Source: Bacillota bacterium
Lineage (GTDB): Bacteria; Bacillota; UBA4882; UBA10575
Length of the DNA: 18,481 nucleotides
Reading direction: 5' to 3'
NCBI GenBank assembly: GCA_012521315.1
Contig: JAAYMP010000082.1
Coordinates: 1-18,481 of the forward strand
Part shown: one piece after another, positions 1-7,117 of the stretch
How the letters are laid out: each line of letters begins with the position of its first letter
How positions within the stretch are numbered: position 1 is the stretch's first letter
Translations under genes and position numbers: made by a program
The notes under the pieces: generated by a model
The model's input: the letters and a program-made list of their open reading frames with translations, nothing else
What the model was told of the DNA's origin: nothing
The model's database searches: none

Positions 1-137
1 AGCATGTAACCGAATTCGTCGCCGCCGGCCCGCCAGTACCCACCGATCTGGATCACGAAAAGAAGTGCATGTAACCCCACCGCCAGAAAAAAAGAAGCGG
101 CCTTTCTCGTCAGTTCTCCGGAGCGGAGTTTATCCAT
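1..137 (-). CDS. TonB-like energy transducer, N-terminal fragment (partial)
   Basis: Only the first 45 codons are inside the window; the gene runs off the left edge. The ATG at 137 follows an AGGGGG ribosome binding site. The peptide has a short basic N-terminus (MDKLRSGELTRK) and then one hydrophobic segment at about residues 14-30 containing GLHALLFVI. This is the layout of the TonB N-terminal anchor, in which a conserved histidine inside the helix contacts ExbB/ExbD; here that would be His23, with Ala19 where E. coli TonB has Ser16. It follows exbD by 35 nt on the same strand, so it is most likely the third gene of an exbB-exbD-tonB operon coupling the proton gradient to outer-membrane work. 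The TonB call rests mainly on position and the helix; the C-terminal TonB domain is not visible. Confidence 0.6.
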   Translation of the reverse strand, partial: MDKLRSGELTRKAASFFLAVGLHALLFVIQIGGYWRAGGDEFGYM

Positions 138-172
138 AACAAAACCCCCTAGTGAGCACCGGTGGACAGCGC

Positions 173-571
173 TTATTTTTTCTTTTCAACCGCCAACGCC
201 GGTTGAGTCACCCCGGCTCCAGTGATCGCATCCATGACCGCGATCAACCGCCCGTAAGTCACCCGCGTATCGGCATTGATCACCACCAACAACCTGGGAT
301 TGGCGGCAGCCAGCGGCGTTAGCCTTTCCGTAAGTTTGGATAAGGAGATTTCTTCATCACCATAGTACACTTTTTCTTGCCGATCGATGGTAACCATCAC
401 CCTTTCTTCCACCAAATCCGCGGCCTGGCTGGAAGTGGGCAATTCCAAAGGAATCCCGGAAACTGAGGTCCGGAAAGTCGTAAAAACCATAAAAAAGAGC
501 ACAAGATAGAACATGATATCAATCATCGGGACAATATTCAAACGGGCAACATTCGGTTTGCGTTTAAACAT
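173..571 (-). CDS. exbD: ExbD/TolR-family biopolymer transport protein
   Basis: Protein of 132 residues, normal for the family. A basic N-terminus (MFKRKPNVAR) leads into one transmembrane helix at about residues 12-33. This helix contains PMIDIMFYLVLFFM, whose aspartate (Asp18 from this start) matches the proton-carrying Asp25 of E. coli ExbD. The rest is the soluble periplasmic domain, ending in a lysine-rich tail. ExbD forms the rotor/stator channel with ExbB and passes proton-motive energy to TonB-type partners. I chose the ATG at 571 because it gives the usual short basic leader. A GTG at 583, four codons upstream with AGGA before it, would overlap the exbB stop and is also possible. Confidence 0.88.
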   Translation of the reverse strand: MFKRKPNVARLNIVPMIDIMFYLVLFFMVFTTFRTSVSGIPLELPTSSQAADLVEERVMVTIDRQEKVYYGDEEISLSKLTERLTPLAAANPRLLVVINADTRVTYGRLIAVMDAITGAGVTQPALAVEKKK

Positions 572-575
572 AACG

Positions 576-1187
576 CTACTCACCTCGGTTCCTGTAGTTG
601 CCGAGAAACTCCTTGCTCATCTGGTTCATCACCTGGATCCGCTTTTCAATGATGGTATTGAACCAGTGCTGCAAAAAGAGGGCGGGAATGGCGATACTTA
701 ACCCAAAGGCCGTTGTCAGCAAAGCTTCGGCAATCCCCCCGCTCAACTGCGCCGGGGAGGCCACGCCTTGTAGTGCCTTTAACACATTAAGACTGGTAAT
801 GATCCCGGTCACCGTTCCGAGGAGGCCGAGGAGGGGAGCCGCTGTAATAATCACGTTGAGCAGCCCCAAACCCCGTTCCATCTTCCGGATCTCGATTTCC
901 CCCGCATCCCGTAACGAAATCTCCACTTCGAACTGGGGTTTCCCGTATTGAAGCAGCGCCGCTTGGTACATCCGCGCCACCGGCTGGTTGATTTTTTGTA
1001 AATATTGAATGGCTTCCAGAGGAGCATTCTTCTCCATCAAGCGGAAGACAATCCTTCTGATCTCATCGGTGTCCCCCCGCTGACCAATAAAAAACCAAAG
1101 GCGTTCAATGGTAATCGCTAGAACCATGACCGAACAGAATAACAAAGGATACATCACCGGACCACCGCTTAAGAACAATTGCCACAT
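576..1187 (-). CDS. exbB: ExbB/TolQ/MotA-family proton channel subunit
   Basis: Protein of 203 residues with three hydrophobic segments at about 10-34, 108-135 and 150-174. The two conserved family blocks are present: APLLGLLGTVTGII (117-130) and GGIAEALLTTAFGLSIAIPAL (150-170, broken here by nothing unusual). The inner-membrane pentamer made by this family encloses ExbD helices and conducts protons. The ATG at 1187 has a strong AGGAGGAG ribosome binding site 6 nt upstream. It is the first gene of the exbB-exbD-tonB-like set: its stop lies 4 nt before the exbD ATG, which suggests translational coupling. Presence of this system in a Bacillota-like genome suggests an outer membrane. I saw no convincing promoter for it in the upstream 400 nt. 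Confidence 0.92.
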   Translation of the reverse strand: MWQLFLSGGPVMYPLLFCSVMVLAITIERLWFFIGQRGDTDEIRRIVFRLMEKNAPLEAIQYLQKINQPVARMYQAALLQYGKPQFEVEISLRDAGEIEIRKMERGLGLLNVIITAAPLLGLLGTVTGIITSLNVLKALQGVASPAQLSGGIAEALLTTAFGLSIAIPALFLQHWFNTIIEKRIQVMNQMSKEFLGNYRNRGE

Positions 1188-1238
1188 GTTTTCTCCTCCT
1201 CAGCGCGTTTTCCAATCACAGATCGGCATTACCTGAAA

Positions 1239-1265
1239 CCGGTTGAAAAAGTTAAATTCAACCGG
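1239..1265 (-). repeat. Perfect 9-bp inverted repeat in the exbB leader
   Basis: CCGGTTGAA at 1239-1247 and TTCAACCGG at 1257-1265 can form a 9-bp stem with a 9-nt loop. It lies about 50 nt upstream of the exbB start and well before the ribosome binding site. No T-run follows on the minus strand, so it does not look like an intrinsic terminator. It could be an operator or a stabilising leader hairpin. Confidence 0.6.
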
Positions 1266-1501
1266 CCACTTTCCTTTAGAGTTTCGCTGAGCAACAATAA
1301 ATTCCTTCCGTATCTTAGGTTAAGGAACAATATTCCATTGGTAGCGTCCAAAGCGCGATACGGGTTTACCGCTGTCTTTCCCCGGCTTTTATTTATAATA
1401 ATTTATCTAAGGAAGCCGGACCCGGCTGAAAAGCCGGTTTATCCCGTTTGGTCAGGACAGGCGTCCAGGAGCTTTCCGCAAGGCCCAAGGTTATTAATAA
1501 G

Positions 1502-1515
1502 GTATACTTGTATAC
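1502..1515. promoter_or_regulatory. GTATAC-N2-GTATAC dyad, possible operator
   Basis: Two copies of the self-complementary hexamer GTATAC are separated by TT, giving a near-perfect 14-nt palindrome. It ends 13 nt before the proposed -35 box of the aminotransferase, a position suited to a dimeric regulator acting on either divergent gene. I do not recognise the binding protein. Confidence 0.35.
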
Positions 1516-1528
1516 TTTCGCCTCTTTG

Positions 1529-1557
1529 TTGCTTTTCGATCTAGCCTTCCTTATAAT
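1529..1557 (+). promoter_or_regulatory. Probable sigma-A promoter of the aminotransferase gene
   Basis: A perfect TATAAT (1552-1557) lies 17 nt downstream of TTGCTT (1529-1534). The -35 box is weak, the -10 is perfect. Transcription would begin near 1564, leaving a leader of about 33 nt before the ATG at 1597. Confidence 0.5.
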
Positions 1558-1596
1558 TAAAATAATGACGACTCACTTTGGCAGGGGGATTTCTAG

Positions 1597-2928
1597 ATGG
1601 TGGATTTATTAACATTGAATACTGATACCCTACGTCATATGCAAAAACATTTATTCTTAAAGTATGAAGAGTTCAGACAGAAAAGACTGAAACTCAATAT
1701 GTCCCGCGGCAAACCATGCCCCGAACAGCTGGATCTCTCCTCCGGCCTCTTTGAAGGTCTTGACCGGAACCACCTGGCCGAAGACGGAACCGACTGCCGG
1801 AATTACGGCGGCCTTGGCGGGTTGCCGGAGGCCCGTCGACTGTTTGGCGAATTATTGGAAGTCCAACCGGAGGAGATTATTATCCATGGCAACTCCAGTT
1901 TGGCTCTGATGCACGATCTAATCGCCCGGGCCTTATTATTCGGCGTGGACGGGCAGCATGCCCCCTGGGGTCGGCACCCCGTCAAATTCCTCTGCCCGAG
2001 CCCGGGTTATGACCGGCATTTTGCCATCTGTCAGTTTTTCAATATTGAAATGGTCACCGTTCCGCTGCTGGACGATGGACCCGATATGGATTTCGTCGAA
2101 GAACTGGTGGCCAAGGATGAAACCATCAAGGGAATCTGGTGTGTACCCAAACATAGCAACCCCACCGGAATCACCTATTCGGATCAGGTGGTAACCCGCC
2201 TGGCGCGGATGAAAACGCAAGCCCCGGATTTCCGGATCTTTTGGGATAACGCCTATGCTTGGCATGATTTCACCGCCGCCCCGGTTCCCTTAAAGAACAT
2301 TCTCACCGCTTGCAAAGAAGCCAATCATCCGGACCGGGTTTATATCTTCAGTTCAACTTCGAAGATTACGTATGCCGGAGCGGGACTGGCCATGGTTGCC
2401 TCCAGTCGCCAAAACATCAACCGCCTAACCAAACAGATGGCCATCCAAACCATCGGCCCGAACAAACTAAACCAACTGGCCCATGTCCGCTTCTTTAAAA
2501 CGGCGCATAATGTCCGGTTGCACATGCAAAAACATGCGGCGTTCATCCGCCCCAAATTCGATCTGGTCCTCAATCTTTTAGAGACCGAATTGGGCACTCA
2601 GAAGATCGCAACCTGGAGCCGTCCACAAGGCGGCTACTTCATCAGCTTCAACACCATGCCGGGCTGCGCCAAAAAAGTGGTGCAGATGGCGGCCGACGCC
2701 GGTGTCGAACTGACCAAAGCCGGGGCGACCTTCCCCTACGGGATCGATCCCCTGGACCAAAACATCCGCATTGCCCCCACTTACCCGCCGCTTGCCGAGT
2801 TGAAAACGGCAATGGAATTGTTTATCGTCTGTGTCCAGTTGGTTAGTATCGAAAAAATCCTAAGCGAACGGGAGGGCAAAACTGCAGAACTTACGGTTCT
2901 CCCCGAAGACAAAGCACAGATTGTCTGA
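1597..2928 (+). CDS. Class Ic aspartate aminotransferase-like PLP enzyme
   Basis: Protein of 443 residues of fold-type I pyridoxal-phosphate enzymes. Visible signatures are SRGKP (36-40), NYGG (69-72), HGNSS (97-101), the PSPGYDRH loop (134-141), HSNPTG (186-191), WDNAYAWHDF (216-225) and SSTSKITYAGAG (252-263). Lys256 of the last motif is the expected Schiff-base lysine. This combination matches the family once labelled MocR-like aminotransferase and later shown to include aspartate aminotransferases (type Ic, Pfam Asp_aminotransf). The likely reaction is aspartate plus 2-oxoglutarate to oxaloacetate plus glutamate, in the cytoplasm. The start has AGGGGG 8 nt upstream. It is monocistronic: its own promoter is upstream and a terminator begins at its stop codon. 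Other amino-donor specificity cannot be excluded. Confidence 0.88.
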   Translation: MVDLLTLNTDTLRHMQKHLFLKYEEFRQKRLKLNMSRGKPCPEQLDLSSGLFEGLDRNHLAEDGTDCRNYGGLGGLPEARRLFGELLEVQPEEIIIHGNSSLALMHDLIARALLFGVDGQHAPWGRHPVKFLCPSPGYDRHFAICQFFNIEMVTVPLLDDGPDMDFVEELVAKDETIKGIWCVPKHSNPTGITYSDQVVTRLARMKTQAPDFRIFWDNAYAWHDFTAAPVPLKNILTACKEANHPDRVYIFSSTSKITYAGAGLAMVASSRQNINRLTKQMAIQTIGPNKLNQLAHVRFFKTAHNVRLHMQKHAAFIRPKFDLVLNLLETELGTQKIATWSRPQGGYFISFNTMPGCAKKVVQMAADAGVELTKAGATFPYGIDPLDQNIRIAPTYPPLAELKTAMELFIVCVQLVSIEKILSEREGKTAELTVLPEDKAQIV

Positions 2929-2957
2929 ACCAGCACCAACGCTGGTTCATTTTTTTT
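2927..2957 (+). terminator. Intrinsic terminator of the aminotransferase gene
   Basis: GAACCAGC (2927-2934) pairs perfectly with GCTGGTTC (2941-2948) around a 6-nt loop, followed by A and eight T (2950-2957). The first arm includes the last two bases of the aminotransferase TGA and the second arm overlaps the TGA of the convergent DUF445 gene. There is no T-run on the minus side, so it should act on plus-strand transcripts only. Confidence 0.92.
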
Positions 2958-4071
2958 CAACCGTACGGAGGTAAACTACCCACAGCGCCAAGCCGACCAG
3001 TAAAAAAACCGGGCGCAAGGGCGGGTAGAGAATCGCCAGTCCCACCAGGAAGCCGAAAATGCCCCCGGAAGTCTGGATGAAAACCAGTTCCGCCGAGACG
3101 TTGGCGGTTAATAAGCGCTCAAGGGCGGCCGGATCCAGCTTTTTTAATTGGGTACGGATCACGTTTTCCAGATCGATCCCCCGCACCCCTTCGGCGATTA
3201 AATCGGCCACCAGCGGTTCGACCGTCTTTTCCCCGGCGACCAACTTAACCGGCAGGGTTTCCAGATAAGCTACGAGCCGTTCGGTCAAATAAGCGGCCTG
3301 CGCGGGCAACTGTGCCAGTAATCCCATGATCGGTTTGTGCAGTGCTTTTGCCCAAAGCTCCTTCGTCCACACCAGAACCTTCCCGCCAACGCTTTCGTTG
3401 CTCCATTCCTGGATTAGCTGATCAAGGTACTGGTCGAGATGGGCTTTGGTCCGCGGGTCGGTACCGATCCGGGCGAGCAATCCGGCCATAACTTCCTGCA
3501 ATTCCTGCTGAAACTGGGGGTCCCGGATTAGGCCATCCAGCGCCCCGGCAAAGGTCGCGGTCAACTTCTTAAGGACGCCTTGCTCGTAAAGGTAATCCCG
3601 GATAATCTCCGGGGCGATCATCGCCGACTGAATCCCCGCAGCCAAGTTGAAGACCAGATCTTCCCGCCGGGCATGGATCAACCCCCACCAAACCGCATTT
3701 TTCCGTTGGGGATGGAAAAGCATCTTAATCGCCAGCCAATTGGTCCAGTAACCCACCGCTGCCGGTCCGCAAACCGCCACCAATGGTTGGCTGTAACTTC
3801 GCACTTGCGCCCGGACCGTGGGCGGCAGAAAAGGGGCGGACAGGTATTCGAGGAGAAGCCAACCGCCTAAAACAAGCCCCGACCAGTACAGGGGATAGTT
3901 CAGGAGATTTAAAACCATGGCGATCCGGATCGAAAGCGGCCGTTTCCCCAGCCCCTTCTCCTGCTCTGCACGGTTTTGCTCTGCCCGCTCCGGGCGCAGA
4001 CGTTCTTCCAGATCGGATTTGAGTTTGCCCAACCATTTATGGACAAAAGATTTTTCGGTCGAAAAAGCCAT
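2947..4071 (-). CDS. DUF445-family membrane protein
   Basis: Protein of 374 residues. The family hallmark GYWTNWLAIKMLFHP is at 107-121, followed after a short gap by the GLIHARREDL segment (130-139) that corresponds to the usual G-L-I-P-x-R block. Hydrophobic segments lie at about 55-80, 95-115 and 345-369, so both ends are membrane-anchored around a long amphipathic, helix-rich middle. The first 45 residues are very polar and charged, with glutamate/arginine-rich stretches. B. subtilis YheB is a related family member; the biochemical role is unknown. The ATG at 4071 has AAGGGG 8 nt upstream. It is transcribed away from the aspartokinase gene and converges on the aminotransferase. No obvious promoter was found in the 194-nt gap. 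Confidence 0.82.
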   Translation of the reverse strand: MAFSTEKSFVHKWLGKLKSDLEERLRPERAEQNRAEQEKGLGKRPLSIRIAMVLNLLNYPLYWSGLVLGGWLLLEYLSAPFLPPTVRAQVRSYSQPLVAVCGPAAVGYWTNWLAIKMLFHPQRKNAVWWGLIHARREDLVFNLAAGIQSAMIAPEIIRDYLYEQGVLKKLTATFAGALDGLIRDPQFQQELQEVMAGLLARIGTDPRTKAHLDQYLDQLIQEWSNESVGGKVLVWTKELWAKALHKPIMGLLAQLPAQAAYLTERLVAYLETLPVKLVAGEKTVEPLVADLIAEGVRGIDLENVIRTQLKKLDPAALERLLTANVSAELVFIQTSGGIFGFLVGLAILYPPLRPVFLLVGLALWVVYLRTVEKK

Positions 4072-4265
4072 GTCCTTGTCCCCTTTATGGTTAAACTATT
4101 AAACCTGACCGTTGCTCTGAAGACTGTCCGCGCGGCACTCCAGCCCTTATTATCCCGGCCAAAGTATTAAATCTTAGTAAAGAAGAAGGCGTTCAGTCTT
4201 TTACGCCTAATATTTTCTAGAAATTACGATCCCCACCCGGTCGGATTTTGTAAAGGAGGAAACAG

Positions 4266-5603
4266 ATGGAGATCAAAGTTGCAAAATTCGGCGGTTCATC
4301 CCTGGCCAATGCCTCTCAGTTCCGAAAGGTCCGTAACATTGTGGAAGCAGATCCCACCCGTCGGTACATTATTCCTTCTGCCCCCGGAAAAAGAGACAAG
4401 CATGATCATAAAATCACCGACCTTCTATATAAATGTCATGTCCTCGCCCAAAAAGGGCAACCCTTCACCGAAGTCTTTGCCCTCATCAAAGAGCGGTATC
4501 TCACCATCTGCACCGAACTGGGGCTTTCTTTAGATCTCCAGGCGGACCTGGATGAAATCGAAGCGCGGATCAAAGCCGGCGCTTCCGCTGATTACACGGC
4601 CAGTCGCGGTGAGTTTCTGAACGGCAAAATCCTCGCCGCCTATTTAGGATTTGCTTTTGTGGACGCGGCTGATGTCATCTTCTTTGACGCGGAAGGCCGT
4701 TTTAATGCGGTAAAAACCCAAACCGTGCTCAGCCGGGAGCTCGCTCGTTATCCACGGGCCGTTATCCCCGGCTTTTACGGGTCAACCGCCGGCGGCCAAA
4801 TCCACACCTTCACACGGGGTGGTTCGGACATTACCGGTGCCATTATCGCCCGCGGGGTAAACGCCGCGCTCTACGAGAACTGGACTGACGTCCCCGGTTT
4901 TCTCATGGCGGATCCCCGGGTCGTTAAAAACCCGAAACCGATCCGGGAGGTCACCTACCGTGAACTTCGGGAGTTGGCCTATATGGGTGCTTCGGTTCTG
5001 CATGAAGAAGCAATCTTTCCGGTCCGGGAGGCCAAGATTCCGATTAATATCAAAAACACCAATGACCCGGAGGCCCCCGGCACTTTGATTGTCAGTGATA
5101 ACGGGAATTATCGTCCCCCCGGCTCGATCACCGGGATTGCCGGGCGGAAAGGGTTCACCATCATCGCCATCGAGAAAACGCTGATGCATTCGGAATTGGG
5201 CTTCGGCCGTAAACTGCTGTCGGTCATCGAAGATCATGGGATCTCTTTTGAACACATGCCTTCGGGGATCGACACCATTTCCCTGGTGATTGCCGATAAT
5301 CAACTCAACCCAAATAAGTTGGACCAAGTGCTGGCCGATATCGACCACGTCTGTAAGCCTGACTCCATTGAAGTGATCAAAGATATTGCGCTGATCGCCA
5401 CAGTCGGCCTAGGCATGGCTTACACGCCCGGCATCGCCGCCAAGCTCTTTACCGCTCTCGCCGCGGGCGGAGTCAACGTCCGTATGATTGACCAGGGTTC
5501 CAGCGAGATCAATATCATTGTCGGCGTTGAAAATAAAGATTTTGAAGAGGCCATGCGCCGGATCTACAATGCCTTTGTCCCTCCGGAAACCCCTTCCCTT
5601 TAA
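4266..5603 (+). CDS. Aspartokinase with two C-terminal ACT domains
   Basis: Monofunctional aspartate kinase of 445 residues; it phosphorylates aspartate as the first step toward lysine, threonine, methionine and diaminopimelate. The amino-acid kinase domain covers about 1-280. It shows KFGGSSLA (7-14), SRGEFLNGKILAAYL (113-127), TFTRGGSDITG (181-191), NWTDVPG (205-211) and ADPR (215-218). Two ACT repeats follow at about 300-370 and 375-440; the second carries GMAYTPGIAAKLFTAL and VRMIDQGSSEINI. The TRGGSD form and overall length resemble the B. subtilis YclM / aspartokinase III group rather than the alpha-beta LysC type. The start at 4266 has AGGAGGA 5 nt upstream. No lysine riboswitch, S-box or T-box was recognised in the 194-nt leader region. 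Feedback inhibition by an end product is expected from the ACT domains; which amino acid cannot be told. Confidence 0.93.
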   Translation: MEIKVAKFGGSSLANASQFRKVRNIVEADPTRRYIIPSAPGKRDKHDHKITDLLYKCHVLAQKGQPFTEVFALIKERYLTICTELGLSLDLQADLDEIEARIKAGASADYTASRGEFLNGKILAAYLGFAFVDAADVIFFDAEGRFNAVKTQTVLSRELARYPRAVIPGFYGSTAGGQIHTFTRGGSDITGAIIARGVNAALYENWTDVPGFLMADPRVVKNPKPIREVTYRELRELAYMGASVLHEEAIFPVREAKIPINIKNTNDPEAPGTLIVSDNGNYRPPGSITGIAGRKGFTIIAIEKTLMHSELGFGRKLLSVIEDHGISFEHMPSGIDTISLVIADNQLNPNKLDQVLADIDHVCKPDSIEVIKDIALIATVGLGMAYTPGIAAKLFTALAAGGVNVRMIDQGSSEINIIVGVENKDFEEAMRRIYNAFVPPETPSL

Positions 5604-5608
5604 GCCAG

Positions 5609-5662
5609 AAAAAGAAAACCCTTCCGGGCGACCTTGACCCAAGAACCGTTGACCCGGAAGGG
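5609..5662 (-). terminator. Intrinsic terminator of the asparagine-synthetase-like gene
   Basis: CCCTTCCGGG (5619-5628) and CCCGGAAGGG (5653-5662) form a perfect 10-bp stem around a 24-nt loop. On the minus strand the stem is followed by TTTTCTTTTT (5618-5609). It lies 34 nt past the stop of the minus-strand gene. Confidence 0.75.
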
Positions 5663-5687
5663 AATCCGTCAACGGCCGTGCTTTTTT
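5646..5687 (+). terminator. Intrinsic terminator of the aspartokinase gene
   Basis: CCGTTGAC (5646-5653) pairs perfectly with GTCAACGG (5668-5675); after six bases comes a run of six T (5682-5687). It overlaps the right arm of the minus-strand terminator at 5609-5662, so only one of the two hairpins can form in any one transcript. Confidence 0.6.
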
Positions 5688-5695
5688 GTCTTCCT

Positions 5696-7096
5696 TCAAA
5701 TGGCGACCGGCTTTCCGGGCGCAGCCTTCGTCCGGCCGACAAAAGAAAGATCCGAAAGTGTCCCGAAGTGTTCCCTAAAAATACGGTAATAAAACAGTTC
5801 TTCTTTGGTGTTTAGATTAGAACCATCCGGCAAGCGGCGTTCCCGGCGGAAATCGGCATCACTGATCCGGGTTTCGGCGTAGGCCGCAATCCGGTCCCCC
5901 ACTCCTGCCCCCTCCCAGAATTTTACTTTCGGCCGCCAGAGCACATCATCAGGGAGCAAATCCTCCACCGCTTTTCTTAAAATCCATTTTTCCACCGGTT
6001 CATCACCGGCTTCCTGGTACAGTTTGTACTCAACCGGGATCCGTACCGCCAGTTTCACCACGGGCGGCGCCAGGAAACAGACGTAAGTGTCGGTCCCGTA
6101 GGCGGCGGCAGTACGGTCAACCCGTTGCAACGCCGTATTATGAAGCCGTTTGACACTCTCAATCAATTCTCCGTTCAAAGCTTCCGGCGGCAATTCTTTG
6201 TAGTAATCATAACCGGCAAACAGCTCGTCCCCGCCTTCGCCGGAAAAAGCGGCTGGAACATAATCGGCAACCATTTTGGATACTAAATAATGGGTAACCG
6301 CGGAACGGATGAGCAGGGCGTCAAAGGACTCCAAATGGTAGATCACATCAGGTAAAACCCTCCAGATATCCGCAGACGAATAAACCGCCTCGTGGTGAAT
6401 GGAGCCGATATGTTTCGCCACCACCCTGGCGTACTCCAGATCGGATGCCCCTTCCAGCCCGCAAGCAAAGGTGTGTAACCGTTTCACCCGCCGACGGGCC
6501 AAAGCCGCCAAAGTACTGGAATCGAGACCACCGGAGAGGAGCGAACCCACCTCGTTTTGGTCTTTTATATAATCGTCAACCGCTTGCTCCAATGCTTTTC
6601 GCAAGCGGTGTGCGGCTTCTTCTTCCGGTAATGGCCAGGTCTCGACCGGTTTTAACCCGAAAAACCGTTGGAAACCTTCACCGGAGACATATTTATGGCC
6701 GGGCGGAAACTCCAGCACTTTCGGAACGATCCCGACCAAAGCTTTAACTTCTGACGCAAAGACCAAAGTCCCATCAATTTCACCATAGTAAAGCGGGGAA
6801 ATGCCGAGCCCGTCCCGGACGAGCAAAACTTTCCCGTCCTTTATAGCCGCCAGCGCCAACGGGGTGTCGGTTTCCACCCGCTCCAGATTACGGGAGAAAC
6901 GCCCGTCCCAGACGGCGCCCCACCGGGACCGGTTGATGAACGGTAGGCGGCTTCCCTCCCGATAGACCACCCCAAGGACACCCCCGTTTTTCACAATCAC
7001 TTTTTGACCGCCCGGTCCGCGGTGGCCAATCTTCGCCAGCATCTTTTCCACCAGTTCATATTCGCCAGTCCGACAGATACCTGCAATACCAGCCAT
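5696..7096 (-). CDS. Asparagine-synthetase-like protein lacking the glutaminase cysteine
   Basis: Protein of 466 residues related to AsnB. The C-terminal ATP-pyrophosphatase domain looks intact: SGGLDSSTLA (188-197) is the PP-loop, and SGEGGDELFAGY (285-296) is the second AsnB signature. The N-terminal half resembles the class II glutamine amidotransferase domain (GHRGPGG at 24-30, RDGLGISPLYYG at 94-105). However, the residue after Met1 is Ala where AsnB needs Cys2 as nucleophile, and the stretch that normally carries NGEIYN is missing or degenerate, so the domain is much shortened. Glutamine hydrolysis is therefore unlikely. Ammonia-dependent amidation or adenylation of aspartate, or of another carboxylate, is the natural guess but is not proven. 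ATG at 7096 has AGGAGG 7 nt upstream. It follows murD by 116 nt, and its leader carries a TRAP-site-like triplet array. Confidence 0.8.
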   Translation of the reverse strand: MAGIAGICRTGEYELVEKMLAKIGHRGPGGQKVIVKNGGVLGVVYREGSRLPFINRSRWGAVWDGRFSRNLERVETDTPLALAAIKDGKVLLVRDGLGISPLYYGEIDGTLVFASEVKALVGIVPKVLEFPPGHKYVSGEGFQRFFGLKPVETWPLPEEEAAHRLRKALEQAVDDYIKDQNEVGSLLSGGLDSSTLAALARRRVKRLHTFACGLEGASDLEYARVVAKHIGSIHHEAVYSSADIWRVLPDVIYHLESFDALLIRSAVTHYLVSKMVADYVPAAFSGEGGDELFAGYDYYKELPPEALNGELIESVKRLHNTALQRVDRTAAAYGTDTYVCFLAPPVVKLAVRIPVEYKLYQEAGDEPVEKWILRKAVEDLLPDDVLWRPKVKFWEGAGVGDRIAAYAETRISDADFRRERRLPDGSNLNTKEELFYYRIFREHFGTLSDLSFVGRTKAAPGKPVAI

Positions 7097-7117
7097 TGCA
7101 ACCTCCTTTAAACAGCG

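Larger units (their letters stand above)
1188..1596. other. Divergent intergenic region with several hairpins, no gene
   Basis: This 409-nt region separates exbB (minus) from the aminotransferase (plus). No plausible coding sequence with a ribosome binding site was found. It contains a perfect 9-bp inverted repeat at 1239-1265 in the exbB leader, a CCGGCT-GAAA-AGCCGG hairpin at 1422-1437, and two more copies of the same arm at 1382-1388 and 1413-1419 that allow alternative pairings. It also holds a 14-nt dyad of two GTATAC hexamers at 1502-1515 and the aminotransferase promoter at 1529-1557. I compared it with remembered consensus elements for cobalamin, cyclic-di-GMP, SAM and manganese riboswitches and found no match. 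Confidence 0.7.

Noticed and set aside
1441..1500. Possible B12-box-like segment (GTCAGGACAGGCG) suggesting a cobalamin riboswitch
   Set aside because: The resemblance is partial and the other conserved cobalamin-riboswitch blocks are missing on both strands.
4072..4265. Lysine riboswitch or other amino-acid leader before the aspartokinase
   Set aside because: The gap is short and shows none of the conserved lysine-riboswitch, S-box or T-box sequence blocks. Only a weak AGGCGT/ACGCCT inverted repeat (4187-4208) is present.
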